Of a stretch of 45,198 nt of DNA, positions 1 to 6,869 are shown one piece after another. This stretch comes from CAXXOK01 sp035353615 (GTDB taxonomy: Bacteria > Bacillota > Clostridia > Christensenellales > Aristaeellaceae), in contig DAOPZY010000022.1 in NCBI GenBank assembly GCA_035353615.1, forward strand, positions 1 to 45,198. Reading direction: 5' to 3'. The position numbers and the translations under genes are program-made. How positions within the stretch are numbered: position 1 is the stretch's first letter; every line of letters begins with the position of its first letter. Below the pieces are notes generated by a model. It saw only the letters and a list, made by a program, of their open reading frames with translations. It had not been told where the DNA came from and made no database searches.

Positions 1-39
1 CACGTGCGGCTTGTTTCGTTCAAAATGTGCCTTGGCCAT
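1..39 (-). CDS. tuf: Elongation factor Tu, N-terminal fragment (runs off the left edge)
   Basis: Only the first 13 codons are present, reading leftwards from an ATG at 39-37 and giving MAKAHFERNKPHV. This matches the highly conserved start of bacterial EF-Tu (MAKxxFxRxKPHVN), the GTPase that delivers aminoacyl-tRNA to the ribosome. A strong AAGGAGGA ribosome binding site at 47-54 sits 7 nt before the ATG. The gene lies 53 bp downstream of a tRNA-Gly read in the same direction and very probably shares its promoter. The rest of the gene, including the GTP-binding motifs, is outside the window, so the identity rests on the N-terminus alone, which is distinctive. Confidence 0.88.
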   Translation of the reverse strand, partial: MAKAHFERNKPHV

Positions 40-92
40 GGATTGTTCCTCCTTATTTGGTTCCGAATCTTGTCGGTACGGTTGCATGCGGT

Positions 93-166
93 TGGAGCGG
101 GTGATGGGAATCGAACCCACGTTATCAGCTTGGGAAGCTGGAGCTCTACCATTGAGCTACACCCGC
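93..166 (-). tRNA. tRNA-Gly (anticodon CCC)
   Basis: Read on the minus strand this folds as a standard cloverleaf. The acceptor arm GCGGGTG pairs with CACCCGC, the D arm is GCTC/GAGC, the anticodon loop is TTCCCAA (anticodon CCC, with U33 and A37), and the T loop is TTCGATT in a GTGGG/CCCAT stem. The discriminator base and CCA end are encoded (93-96 on the plus strand reads TGGA). A four-base variable loop and a C-A mismatch at pair 27-43 are minor oddities. It is followed by tuf. Confidence 0.96.
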
Positions 167-197
167 ATGTCCGCACGACTTCGCCCAAACAAAGTTT

Positions 198-226
198 ATT
201 GTATCGGTTTTCCCTCATGTTGTCAA
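198..226 (-). promoter_or_regulatory. Sigma-A promoter for tRNA-Gly and tuf
   Basis: The minus strand carries a perfect -35 TTGACA (221-226), a 17-bp spacer and a -10 TACAAT (198-203). Transcription would start about 25 bp before the mature tRNA. There is no terminator between the tRNA and tuf, so co-transcription is likely. Confidence 0.85.
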
Positions 227-597
227 CGATTTTTTCTTCAAGGCTGATGGTTGTGAATCGCAAATTGAATGGACGCCCCCGTTTTGCCCAGTTCCTCCTG
301 CCGGGGGCTCAGGGAAAACGCCCGTGTTCCAATGGAATGTTCCGGCGTTGGTTTCTCTGGCCCTTGCTGTTCCATCTCACGGTCAGTCATTCAATCTGTT
401 CACTGAACCTCCATCTAAATACCACCGCGGCTTCGGCATAGGGTTAAGATCGCTTTGCCGCGTTGCGCGTCACGGGGCAGGCCAAGCCGCGTTTGGCTGA
501 AAAACGGAACGCCTGTCATCCACATGTAACGTTCGCGCAAAGCCATACCGCAAAAAAGCGTTGCGCGCCGGTTTGCCGCGTCCAGCGGTTCCGCCGC
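227..597. other. Gene-free stretch
   Basis: No reading frame here has a convincing start, ribosome binding site or recognisable protein. It separates two divergent promoters. I see no clear terminator or repeat in it. Confidence 0.5.
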
Positions 598-626
598 TTG
601 ACAGCGGTTCGCGTCCCGCTTATCAT
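598..626 (+). promoter_or_regulatory. Sigma-A promoter for the flippase-like gene
   Basis: TTGACA at 598-603, a 17-bp spacer and TATCAT at 621-626. It lies about 110 bp before the ATG at 738, leaving a 5' leader of roughly 105 nt in which I recognise no known RNA motif. Confidence 0.7.
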
Positions 627-737
627 GGAGGGGCTGCGAAAGGATTGTTCCTTTTGACCCCTTCAATCCCGTAATGCGACAGGAGCCGGCGTTTGCCAGC
701 CGCTGGTCGCGGCAAAGCACGTAAAGGAGTCCTCCCC

Positions 738-1754
738 ATGACCGAAACGCAAAACAGGCGCCGCCCGGATTGGAAAAAGCTGATCTCCACCGCCCTGTTC
801 CTGATACTGGCAGGGCTATTGGCGTGGTATATTTACACCCACCAGGACGAGATGGTCAAGCTTTTACAGCTTTCCCCCCTCACCCTCTTTGAGCTGTTGG
901 GTCTGGGTCTGCTCAGCTGTGTGGTCAACTGCCTGTACCACCTTGCGATGCTGCGCACCTACCGCCTGCAATTAAGCCTCACGGACTGGGCCGGCGTGGT
1001 GTGCGTTACCAACACCATGGCCTATGTGTTGCCCATGCGCGCCGACCTTGTATTTGCGGCCGCCTATTACAAGCGCGTCAAGGGCCTTGCCTACACCAAA
1101 AGCGTTTCCATGGGCGCGGGCAACGTGGTGTTTGGGGTGGCGTTTTCTCTGTTGCAAATACTGATCGCGCTTCTGTGCATGGGCCTGATCGACGGCTCCT
1201 GGCCGCTGCTGATGTGGCTGCTTACAGCCATCGGTTCGGCCTGTCTGCTGTTCTTCCTGTTTTTATCGTTTCGCGCGGAAAGCGGCTTGCGGGCAAAGCT
1301 TGAAAAGCACAAGCTGGTTGCCGACGTGATCGGCGGCTTCAACGCGCTGATCCGCAACCGCCGCCTGCTGTGGGATCTGCTTTGGTGCCTGATTGCCAGC
1401 AACCTGATTCACCTGCTTACCAACATGGTCGCCTTCCGCGCCATCGGCCTGCCGGTAACGCTTTACGAGGCGCTGTTTTACAGCAGCATCGGGTGGCTGG
1501 CGAGCGTCGTCGCCATTGTGCCGGGCAACCTTGGGCTAAAAGAAAGCGTAATGGGCATTGCGACCGCGGCGCTGGGCGCCATGTTTTCGGAGGGCGTGGC
1601 CGCCTCTTTGCTGGACCGGGTTACCATGATGATTGTCTACATCTTCATGGGCATGATCTTCGCTTTCCCGGTCTGGCGGAATTTTAACAACGGAAAGGGC
1701 CGCCTGAACCGCAACGAGGAGCCGGCGGAAGCTCCCGAAAGCACCCAACCCTGA
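738..1754 (+). CDS. Flippase-like integral membrane protein (LPG synthase TM region / UPF0104 family)
   Basis: This is a 338-residue, strongly hydrophobic protein with about eight predicted membrane segments starting near residue 15 and a charged, proline-rich C-terminal tail. The stretch VPGNLGLKES near residue 260 matches the conserved glycine-rich motif of the lysylphosphatidylglycerol synthase transmembrane region family (PF03706, TIGR00374), whose members include the MprF flippase domain and glycolipid-related proteins. The soluble aminoacyl-transfer domain of MprF is absent, so a lipid or polyprenyl transport or modification role in the cytoplasmic membrane is inferred without a known substrate. 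The ATG at 738 is chosen over an upstream in-frame ATG at 693 because AAAGGAG sits at 723-729. It appears to be a single-gene unit behind its own promoter. Confidence 0.8.
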   Translation: MTETQNRRRPDWKKLISTALFLILAGLLAWYIYTHQDEMVKLLQLSPLTLFELLGLGLLSCVVNCLYHLAMLRTYRLQLSLTDWAGVVCVTNTMAYVLPMRADLVFAAAYYKRVKGLAYTKSVSMGAGNVVFGVAFSLLQILIALLCMGLIDGSWPLLMWLLTAIGSACLLFFLFLSFRAESGLRAKLEKHKLVADVIGGFNALIRNRRLLWDLLWCLIASNLIHLLTNMVAFRAIGLPVTLYEALFYSSIGWLASVVAIVPGNLGLKESVMGIATAALGAMFSEGVAASLLDRVTMMIVYIFMGMIFAFPVWRNFNNGKGRLNRNEEPAEAPESTQP

Positions 1755-2026
1755 CGCGCCGCTTGATGCGCCGGGTGGCAATCCATCCCCCGCCCGACAC
1801 ATCGGAATGTCCTTCATCCGTTTGGGCGGATACGCCTCGCGTTTCCGACGATGAGCCGCCTGTTCGCCAAACCGCCGATTCCCGCCGGGTTCATAAAACC
1901 GAAAAAAAACATTCCGTACCCTCACGGCTTTGCCACGCGAAGGCGCGATGCCTGCGCGTTCCACCGCTTTTTTAAACGCCGTGCACCGCTAAAAATACAG
2001 GCTCTGCATCCGCTGTTTCGCTTGGC
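1755..2026. other. Gene-free stretch after the flippase-like gene
   Basis: No supported gene. The sequence is GC-rich, with short scattered inverted repeats and no convincing T-tailed terminator. It ends at the strong promoter at 2027. Confidence 0.45.
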
Positions 2027-2055
2027 TTGACAGATTTCGCGCATGCGTATACAAT
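2027..2055 (+). promoter_or_regulatory. Consensus sigma-A promoter for the ncRNA candidate
   Basis: TTGACA at 2027-2032, a 17-bp spacer and TACAAT at 2050-2055: one of the strongest promoters in the window. No protein start follows within 400 bp, so its first product is an untranslated RNA. Expected transcription start is near 2062. Confidence 0.85.
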
Positions 2056-2061
2056 AGGGTT

Positions 2062-2384
2062 GTCGGCTGATTGGGGTATTCTCCCGCAAGAGAAAGGCCC
2101 CAGCTGTTATTGGAATAGATTTCCATGGATTGGCTTCCCCGCAGCGCAATCGAATTGCTTTGTTCTGTGCGCGTGCCAAACGTTTTGGCGGCGGGTTTTG
2201 CGAAAGGTGGCGCTTGCGCCCCCAGTGTATATGTTTTGAGCGTCGATGGCGCATATCGGCAGCCTGTTTTTGGGCCATGCCGCAGTATGCGCGCGCAACC
2301 CGCCACGTCGGAGCAAAAGCTAGTACGCCGTCCTTGAAAGATTGAAGAACAGCAGCCGCGCAGGCTTATGCCTGGGGGCTTTTT
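2062..2384 (+). ncRNA. Candidate structured non-coding RNA (unassigned)
   Basis: A segment of about 323 nt runs from the predicted start of a consensus promoter to an intrinsic-terminator-like hairpin, with no credible protein. Many helices can be drawn: GCTG/GGGG/TTCTC closing on GAGAA/CCCC/AGC (about 2069-2105); GCAAT-CGA-ATTGC; a long-range GGCGGGTT (2190-2197) with AACCCGCC (2297-2304) enclosing GCGCATA (2249-2255) with TATGCGC (2286-2292), which itself encloses GGCA/TGCC; and GGCG-CTTG-CGCC. I looked for the signatures of RNase P RNA, tmRNA, SRP RNA, 6S RNA and T-boxes and found none. It ends 78 bp before rny, so it could instead be a long attenuated leader of that gene. Confidence 0.55.
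2354..2384 (+). terminator. Intrinsic-terminator-like hairpin before rny
   Basis: AGCC plus CAGGC pair with GCCTG plus GGCT around a TTAT loop, with a small internal bulge, followed by TTTTT (2380-2384). It ends the ncRNA candidate and may let some readthrough into rny, because no separate promoter is obvious between 2385 and the rny start. Confidence 0.65.
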
Positions 2385-2461
2385 CTGTTTGTGCAGAAAA
2401 CCGCAACGCCATATTTTAGATTGAAGAATTGAAACACATTGTAGAAAGGAGTCGATTAAAG

Positions 2462-4003
2462 TTGGATACGATCCTCAGCATACTGATCGCCGTTTTCGCC
2501 GCCGTTCTGGGCTGCGTGGGCGGCTACGCATACCGCAAGCAAGCGTCCGAAAAGAAAATCGGCCGTACCGAAGAGTACGCCCGCAACCTGCTGGACGATG
2601 CCATGCGCAAAGCGGATGAAAAGAAAAAGGAAACCATCCTCGAAGCGAAGGAGGAGGTGCTGCGGCTGAAAACCGAGCTGGACCGCGAATGCCGCGACCG
2701 CCGCACCGAAGTGCAGCGCAGTGAGCGCCGCATCATCCAGCGTGAGGAAACCCTCGATAAAAAACAGGATTCCCTTGAAAACCGGGAAACCCAGCTCAAC
2801 ACCAAGGCCGCGCAATTGCAAAAGGCCGAGGAGGAACTGCTGGAAAGCCACCACAAGCAGGATGAGGAGCTGGAACGGATCGCCGCGATGACGCAGGACG
2901 AGGCCCGCCAGATGCTCGTCAGCCGCATCCAGAAGGAAGCCTACCACGACGCGGCCGCCATGGTCCGGGATATCGAATCCAAAGCCCGTGAGGAAGGCGA
3001 AAAGAAGGCCCGCAACATTATCGCGTTGGCCATTCAGCGCTGCGCCTCCGACCACGTAGCCGAAAGCACCGTGTCCGTCATCACCCTGCCCAACGACGAT
3101 ATGAAGGGCCGCATCATTGGCCGTGAAGGCCGCAACATCCGCGCGCTGGAAACCGCGACCGGCGTCGACCTGATTATCGACGACACGCCCGAAGCCGTTA
3201 TTGTGAGCGCCTTTGACCCGGTGCGGCGCGAAATTGCCCGCATCGCCGTTGAAAAGCTGATTGTGGACGGCCGCATCCATCCCGCCCGCATTGAGGAAAT
3301 GGTGGAGAAGGCGAAAAAGGAAGTCGATAACCAGATCCGCGAAGCCGGCGATCAGGCTGTGTTTGAAACCCATCAGCACGGCATCCACCATGAGCTGGTG
3401 AAGCTGCTGGGCCGCCTGCGCTACCGCACCAGCTACGGCCAGAATGTGCTGAAACACTCCATCGAGGTCAGTCACCTTGCCGGCATGATGGCCGCCGAGT
3501 TGGGCGCGGACGTCGCGCTGGCCAAACGCGCCGGCCTCCTGCACGATATTGGCAAGGCTGTGGACCATGAAGCCGAAGGCACGCACGTGACCCTTGGCGG
3601 CGAGCTGGCCCGCAAATATCATGAAAGCCCGGACGTGATCCATGCGATTCTGGCGCACCATAACGATGTGGAGCCGCAAACCATCGAGGCCGTGCTAGTG
3701 CAGGCCGCCGACGCCATCAGCGCCGCGCGTCCGGGCGCACGCCGCGAGAGTTTGGAAAACTACATCAAGCGCCTTGAAAAGCTGGAGGAAATCGCCAACT
3801 CCTTCCAAGGGGTTGAAAAGTGCTTCGCCATCCAGAGCGGCCGCGAGGTTCGCATCATGGTGAAGCCGGAGGATGTTACCGACGAGGGCACCAAGATACT
3901 CGCCAAGGACATCGCCAAGCGCATCGAGAAGGAGCTTGAGTATCCGGGCCAGATTCGCGTGAACGTGATTCGCGAAACGCGCTCGACCGAGTTTGCCAAG
4001 TAA
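2462..4003 (+). CDS. rny: Ribonuclease Y
   Basis: RNase Y is the membrane-anchored endoribonuclease that starts mRNA decay in Firmicutes. The 513-residue product is close to the family's usual 520. Its parts are an N-terminal membrane segment (residues 3-22), a long charged coiled coil (about 30-200), a KH RNA-binding domain with GRIIGREGRNIR (about 205-270), and an HD metal-dependent nuclease domain with the HD pair at residues 361-362 (LLHDIGKA) and a conserved C-terminal region. I place the start at TTG 2462, because a GAAAGGAG site lies 10 nt upstream and the family begins at the membrane helix. An in-frame ATG at 2429 would put that binding site inside the gene. The leader contains the structured RNA and hairpin described above. 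Confidence 0.96.
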   Translation: MDTILSILIAVFAAVLGCVGGYAYRKQASEKKIGRTEEYARNLLDDAMRKADEKKKETILEAKEEVLRLKTELDRECRDRRTEVQRSERRIIQREETLDKKQDSLENRETQLNTKAAQLQKAEEELLESHHKQDEELERIAAMTQDEARQMLVSRIQKEAYHDAAAMVRDIESKAREEGEKKARNIIALAIQRCASDHVAESTVSVITLPNDDMKGRIIGREGRNIRALETATGVDLIIDDTPEAVIVSAFDPVRREIARIAVEKLIVDGRIHPARIEEMVEKAKKEVDNQIREAGDQAVFETHQHGIHHELVKLLGRLRYRTSYGQNVLKHSIEVSHLAGMMAAELGADVALAKRAGLLHDIGKAVDHEAEGTHVTLGGELARKYHESPDVIHAILAHHNDVEPQTIEAVLVQAADAISAARPGARRESLENYIKRLEKLEEIANSFQGVEKCFAIQSGREVRIMVKPEDVTDEGTKILAKDIAKRIEKELEYPGQIRVNVIRETRSTEFAK

Positions 4004-4055
4004 GGTCCAATGAGGCGGCGGGGCGCAGGCCATAGGCAAAAAAGTGAAAAAACGG

Positions 4056-4079
4056 CGAGGCGGGCTTATGCCCGCCTCG
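4056..4079. terminator. Bidirectional terminator between rny and the alcohol dehydrogenase
   Basis: A perfect 10-bp stem CGAGGCGGGC/GCCCGCCTCG with a TTAT loop lies between convergent genes. On the minus strand it is followed by CCGTTTTTT, a good uridine tail. On the plus strand the tail is weak (TTCAATC). Confidence 0.8.
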
Positions 4080-4112
4080 TTCAATCTGTCCAAAACCCAC
4101 CGCTTCGCCTTT

Positions 4113-5285
4113 TTACAGCGCCAGCCGGTAAATCGCGCTGACATCCTCGCGGGTCAGTTCCATAAACCCGGGCAGGGGTTCCTTTTCCGCGCTGAACAGA
4201 TGCTCCGTAAGCGCGGGGATATCCTCCGCCTTCGCGCCCAGCTCCGCAAAGGTCGCCGGCATGCCGATGCTGGTCAGGAAAGCCCGGAAACGCGCGACGC
4301 CTTCCGCAGCAGTCAGCTCCGGGTGGGCAAAGTTCATGTCACAGCCCCACACGCGCACGGCAAACTGGGCAAAGCGCGTAACGTCGTGCTGCATCACATG
4401 CTTCATCCACGCGGGCATAATCACGGAAAGCCCCGCGCCATGCGCCACGTCGTACATCGCGGAAAGCTCATGCTCAATGCGGTGGCTGTTCCAATCCTGC
4501 GCGCGGCCAACGCCGGTAATGTTGTTGTGCGCCACCATCCCCGCCCACATGATGTTGGCGCGCGCCTCATAATCGCCGGGGTTGCGCATCACTTTGGGGG
4601 ATTCCTCAATCATGGTTTTCAGCACGGCTTCGCATAGCCGGTCGGTAATTTCCACATCCCGGGTGTTGGTAAAATAGCGCTCGCAGATGTGCGCCATAAT
4701 ATCAGTGATGCCGCACGCGGTTTGGTAAAGCCCCAGCGTCAGCGTCGCTTCCGGGTTTAAAATGCTGAATTTCGGGCGTAAGCCCTCGCCGGTCGCGCCC
4801 CGCTTAAACATGCCGTTTTCCTGCGTAATCACGCTGTCCGGCGAGCCTTCGCTGCCTGCGGCGGCAATGGTGAGCACCGTGCCAATCGGCAGGGCCTCGT
4901 CGATCGGCTTGCCGGTCGCGTAATAATCCCAGAAATCGCCGGAATAGGGCACGCCCGCCGCGATTGCCTTGGCCGAATCAATCGCGCTGCCCCCGCCGAC
5001 CGCCAGGATAAAATCAATCCCTTCGCGCCGGCAGAGTTCAATCCCCTTGTAAACCAGCCCGCTGCGGGGGTTCGGCTGCACGCCGTCCAGTTCCAGGTAA
5101 GGGATTCCCGCGGCTTGAAGCGAGGCGGTTACCCGACCGTATACCCCATTGCGCTTAATGGAGCCGCCGCCGTAGTGAAGCAGCACCTTGTGCCCGCCAA
5201 AGCGCGTCACCAGCTCGCCAATGTTCTGTTCCCCATTTTTGCCAAAGCAAAAATAGGTGGGCGCGTAAAAACGAAAATTTTCCAT
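4113..5285 (-). CDS. Iron-containing alcohol dehydrogenase (butanol dehydrogenase / YqhD type)
   Basis: This 390-residue protein belongs to family III metal-dependent alcohol dehydrogenases, which interconvert aldehydes and alcohols in the cytoplasm using NAD(P)H. The nucleotide-binding GGGS is at 97-100 with Asp103. The metal ligands fall at Asp195, His199, His268 and His282, one residue off the positions known for E. coli YqhD (194, 198, 267, 281), which argues for the YqhD/BdhA branch and NADPH preference (inference). AAAGGG precedes the ATG at 5285. It diverges from a MerR-family gene and carries a 19-bp-spacer promoter typical of MerR control, so it is probably induced by a small molecule such as a reactive aldehyde, as for AdhR and adhA in Bacillus subtilis. 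Confidence 0.93.
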   Translation of the reverse strand: MENFRFYAPTYFCFGKNGEQNIGELVTRFGGHKVLLHYGGGSIKRNGVYGRVTASLQAAGIPYLELDGVQPNPRSGLVYKGIELCRREGIDFILAVGGGSAIDSAKAIAAGVPYSGDFWDYYATGKPIDEALPIGTVLTIAAAGSEGSPDSVITQENGMFKRGATGEGLRPKFSILNPEATLTLGLYQTACGITDIMAHICERYFTNTRDVEITDRLCEAVLKTMIEESPKVMRNPGDYEARANIMWAGMVAHNNITGVGRAQDWNSHRIEHELSAMYDVAHGAGLSVIMPAWMKHVMQHDVTRFAQFAVRVWGCDMNFAHPELTAAEGVARFRAFLTSIGMPATFAELGAKAEDIPALTEHLFSAEKEPLPGFMELTREDVSAIYRLAL

Positions 5286-5322
5286 ATGTGTCCCTTTCTT
5301 CCGAAAACGGAAATCGTTGGCC

Positions 5323-5350
5323 TTGAAATTTCCTGCAGTTTGAGTATACT
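5323..5350 (+). promoter_or_regulatory. Possible promoter for the MerR gene
   Basis: TTGAAA (5323-5328), a 16-bp spacer and TATACT (5345-5350) on the plus strand. It overlaps the dehydrogenase promoter on the other strand, so binding of the regulator would affect both. Confidence 0.4.
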
Positions 5351-5373
5351 TCTTAAAGTAAGCTTGAAGTCAA
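5343..5373 (-). promoter_or_regulatory. MerR-type promoter and operator of the alcohol dehydrogenase
   Basis: On the minus strand TTGACT (5368-5373) and TATACT (5343-5348) are separated by 19 bp instead of 17. An interrupted dyad ACTTC-N13-GAAGT, centred close to the middle of that spacer, covers it. Over-long spacers with a central dyad are the hallmark of MerR-activated promoters, and a MerR gene is divergently transcribed next door. Confidence 0.75.
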
Positions 5374-5411
5374 GGGCTGACGTCAATCATTTTTTTGGGG
5401 GGTGTGAACCG

Positions 5412-5876
5412 TTGACCTATACCATCCAGCGGGTGGCCGAAATGACCGGCCTGCCCGCCTCCACCCTGCGCTATTACGAAGCGGAGGGGCTGCTGCCGCC
5501 CGTGGACCGCAACAGCGCCAACCGCCGCGTTTATGACGATTCCGCGATGGATTGGCTTTCCATTGTAACCTGCCTGAAAAACACCGGGATGCCCATTCAG
5601 GAAATTCGCCGTTTTGTGACGCTTTGCCAACAGGGCGACGCAACGCTGAGCGAACGCTACCGCATTGTGCTGGCGCACCGGCAGGCTACGGAAGCCCGGA
5701 TTGCCCAGCTGCAAAAGGAATTGCAGCACATCAACTACAAGGTCGCCTATTACCGGGCGGCCTGCAACGCGGGCACCGAGGCGGGCTTGAAAAAAAACGC
5801 AGCCACCTGCGACGGCCGTTTTGACGCGGCCAACCTTTGCGAGCTGGCCGGGGCTGACCCAGCGAAGCCGGAATGA
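5412..5876 (+). CDS. MerR-family transcriptional regulator
   Basis: A 154-residue regulator that starts with the classic MerR DNA-binding domain: TYTIQRVAEMTGLPASTLRYYE (first 22 or so residues after the start), then GLLPP, a wing with NRRVYDD, and the helix pair ending in IQEIRRF. A coiled-coil dimerisation helix (AIQLQ-type, residues about 85-120) and a short C-terminal tail follow. No cysteine-rich metal site or large effector domain is present, so it resembles the short AdhR/CueR-like group. I choose TTG 5412 because GGGGGGTG lies about 9 nt upstream and the HTH begins immediately. It probably represses or activates the divergent alcohol dehydrogenase and itself through the overlapping promoters. 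Confidence 0.9.
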   Translation: MTYTIQRVAEMTGLPASTLRYYEAEGLLPPVDRNSANRRVYDDSAMDWLSIVTCLKNTGMPIQEIRRFVTLCQQGDATLSERYRIVLAHRQATEARIAQLQKELQHINYKVAYYRAACNAGTEAGLKKNAATCDGRFDAANLCELAGADPAKPE

Positions 5877-6065
5877 CAAATGCGGCGCACGACCGGTTCA
5901 GCTTTGCGGCGCGATGGCGAGCCCAGAAGCCCCGTTTCATCTAACCTGTCCGGCCAACCGCCCGTGCCCACGGCCTTCCGCAAACGGCTTTGAACGCAAA
6001 ACAGCGGCAATACGACAAAAAAACCGACACCCCACAGGGGAAGGCTATACGGCGCTTTCCTCCAA

Positions 6066-6074
6066 TGATATAAT
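6066..6074 (+). promoter_or_regulatory. Extended -10 promoter for the coiled-coil/VWA operon
   Basis: A TGA immediately followed by TATAAT (6069-6074) makes an extended -10 element. No good -35 is visible 17 bp upstream. It lies 33 bp before the next ATG. Confidence 0.5.
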
Positions 6075-6106
6075 CAAAACCGTAGCATATGCTGGGAGGC
6101 TAGGGA

Positions 6107-6856
6107 ATGAATAAGAAAACGGCTCCGTTTCTGCGGCGGTTGATCCCCATGGAAACCGTCCTGCTCTTTGGGCTGGCATGGCTTTTTTCCATCAACCGCA
6201 CAGACTGGATCATCCGCTTTGGCATTATCGATGCGGATCGCCTGATTCTGTTGTGCTGGATCGCGTGGGGCGCGCTGGCGGTCGGGCTGCATGCCGGCGT
6301 GCTGATTGGCTGGATCCGGCGGAAACGCCGGGAGGAAATCAGTGAAGTGAAGGTATCCTTCGCGCCGGACAAACCGCTGGAGCCTGCCGAAATCCGGAGC
6401 GAGCTGCTCCGCTTTCAGGAAACGCGGCCGCAGCTGCGCGAGCTGCTGGAGCAGGGCGTCGATCAGCTGGATAACATCGCCCGTAAAAAGCAGAAGATGG
6501 TCGAGCTGATTTCCCGCAACGATGTGTCCCTGCTCAGTCAGGCCTCCAACGCGCTTACCGACGCCGAGCAGAGCCTCTGCCGCCGGCTCGCGCTGGTGCT
6601 CAACCGCGCCCTGCTATGCGACCCGCAGGAGGAAAATCCCAACCGCCGGGAAGCGGTTTATGCCGAGCACGCGCGGAGCATCCAAACCTTTCTGACCCAA
6701 AACGAGGACGTGCTCAACCGCTGCGATCAGCTGCTGACCGAAACCGTCCGCTATGTGGAGGAAAAGAAAGCCGGTCGGGACTCCTTCGATTTGCAGGTGA
6801 TGACCGATGTGATCCGCTCGCTGGCGAACGACGGGATCCGAATGGATCCGCAATAA
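6107..6856 (+). CDS. Membrane protein with cytoplasmic helical domain, function unknown
   Basis: A 249-residue protein that I do not recognise as a named family. Two hydrophobic segments (about residues 14-30 and 42-66) are followed by an arginine/lysine-rich stop (RRKRREE) and a charged, helical region of about 180 residues that is likely to form a coiled coil in the cytoplasm. A GGGAGG site precedes the ATG at 6107. The next gene, a VWA lipoprotein, starts 13 bp after its stop, so the two form an operon and may act together at the envelope. Genes of this architecture next to VWA proteins are seen in other Clostridia (from memory, without a search). Confidence 0.75.
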   Translation: MNKKTAPFLRRLIPMETVLLFGLAWLFSINRTDWIIRFGIIDADRLILLCWIAWGALAVGLHAGVLIGWIRRKRREEISEVKVSFAPDKPLEPAEIRSELLRFQETRPQLRELLEQGVDQLDNIARKKQKMVELISRNDVSLLSQASNALTDAEQSLCRRLALVLNRALLCDPQEENPNRREAVYAEHARSIQTFLTQNEDVLNRCDQLLTETVRYVEEKKAGRDSFDLQVMTDVIRSLANDGIRMDPQ

Positions 6857-6869
6857 GGAGGAACACGGA

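Noticed and set aside
2062..2384. RNase P RNA, tmRNA, SRP RNA, 6S RNA or T-box as identity of the ncRNA candidate
   Set aside because: Their diagnostic words (GAGGAAAGTCC; TTTCGAC with a tRNA-like CCA end; GGAAGCAGC; T-box GGTGGAACCGCG) are not found. The 6S central-bubble layout also does not fit, although 6S is hard to exclude by eye.
2456..3679. 407-codon minus-strand frame opposite rny
   Set aside because: It mirrors the codon bias of rny, has no start signal, and gives a low-complexity hydrophobic product without family likeness.
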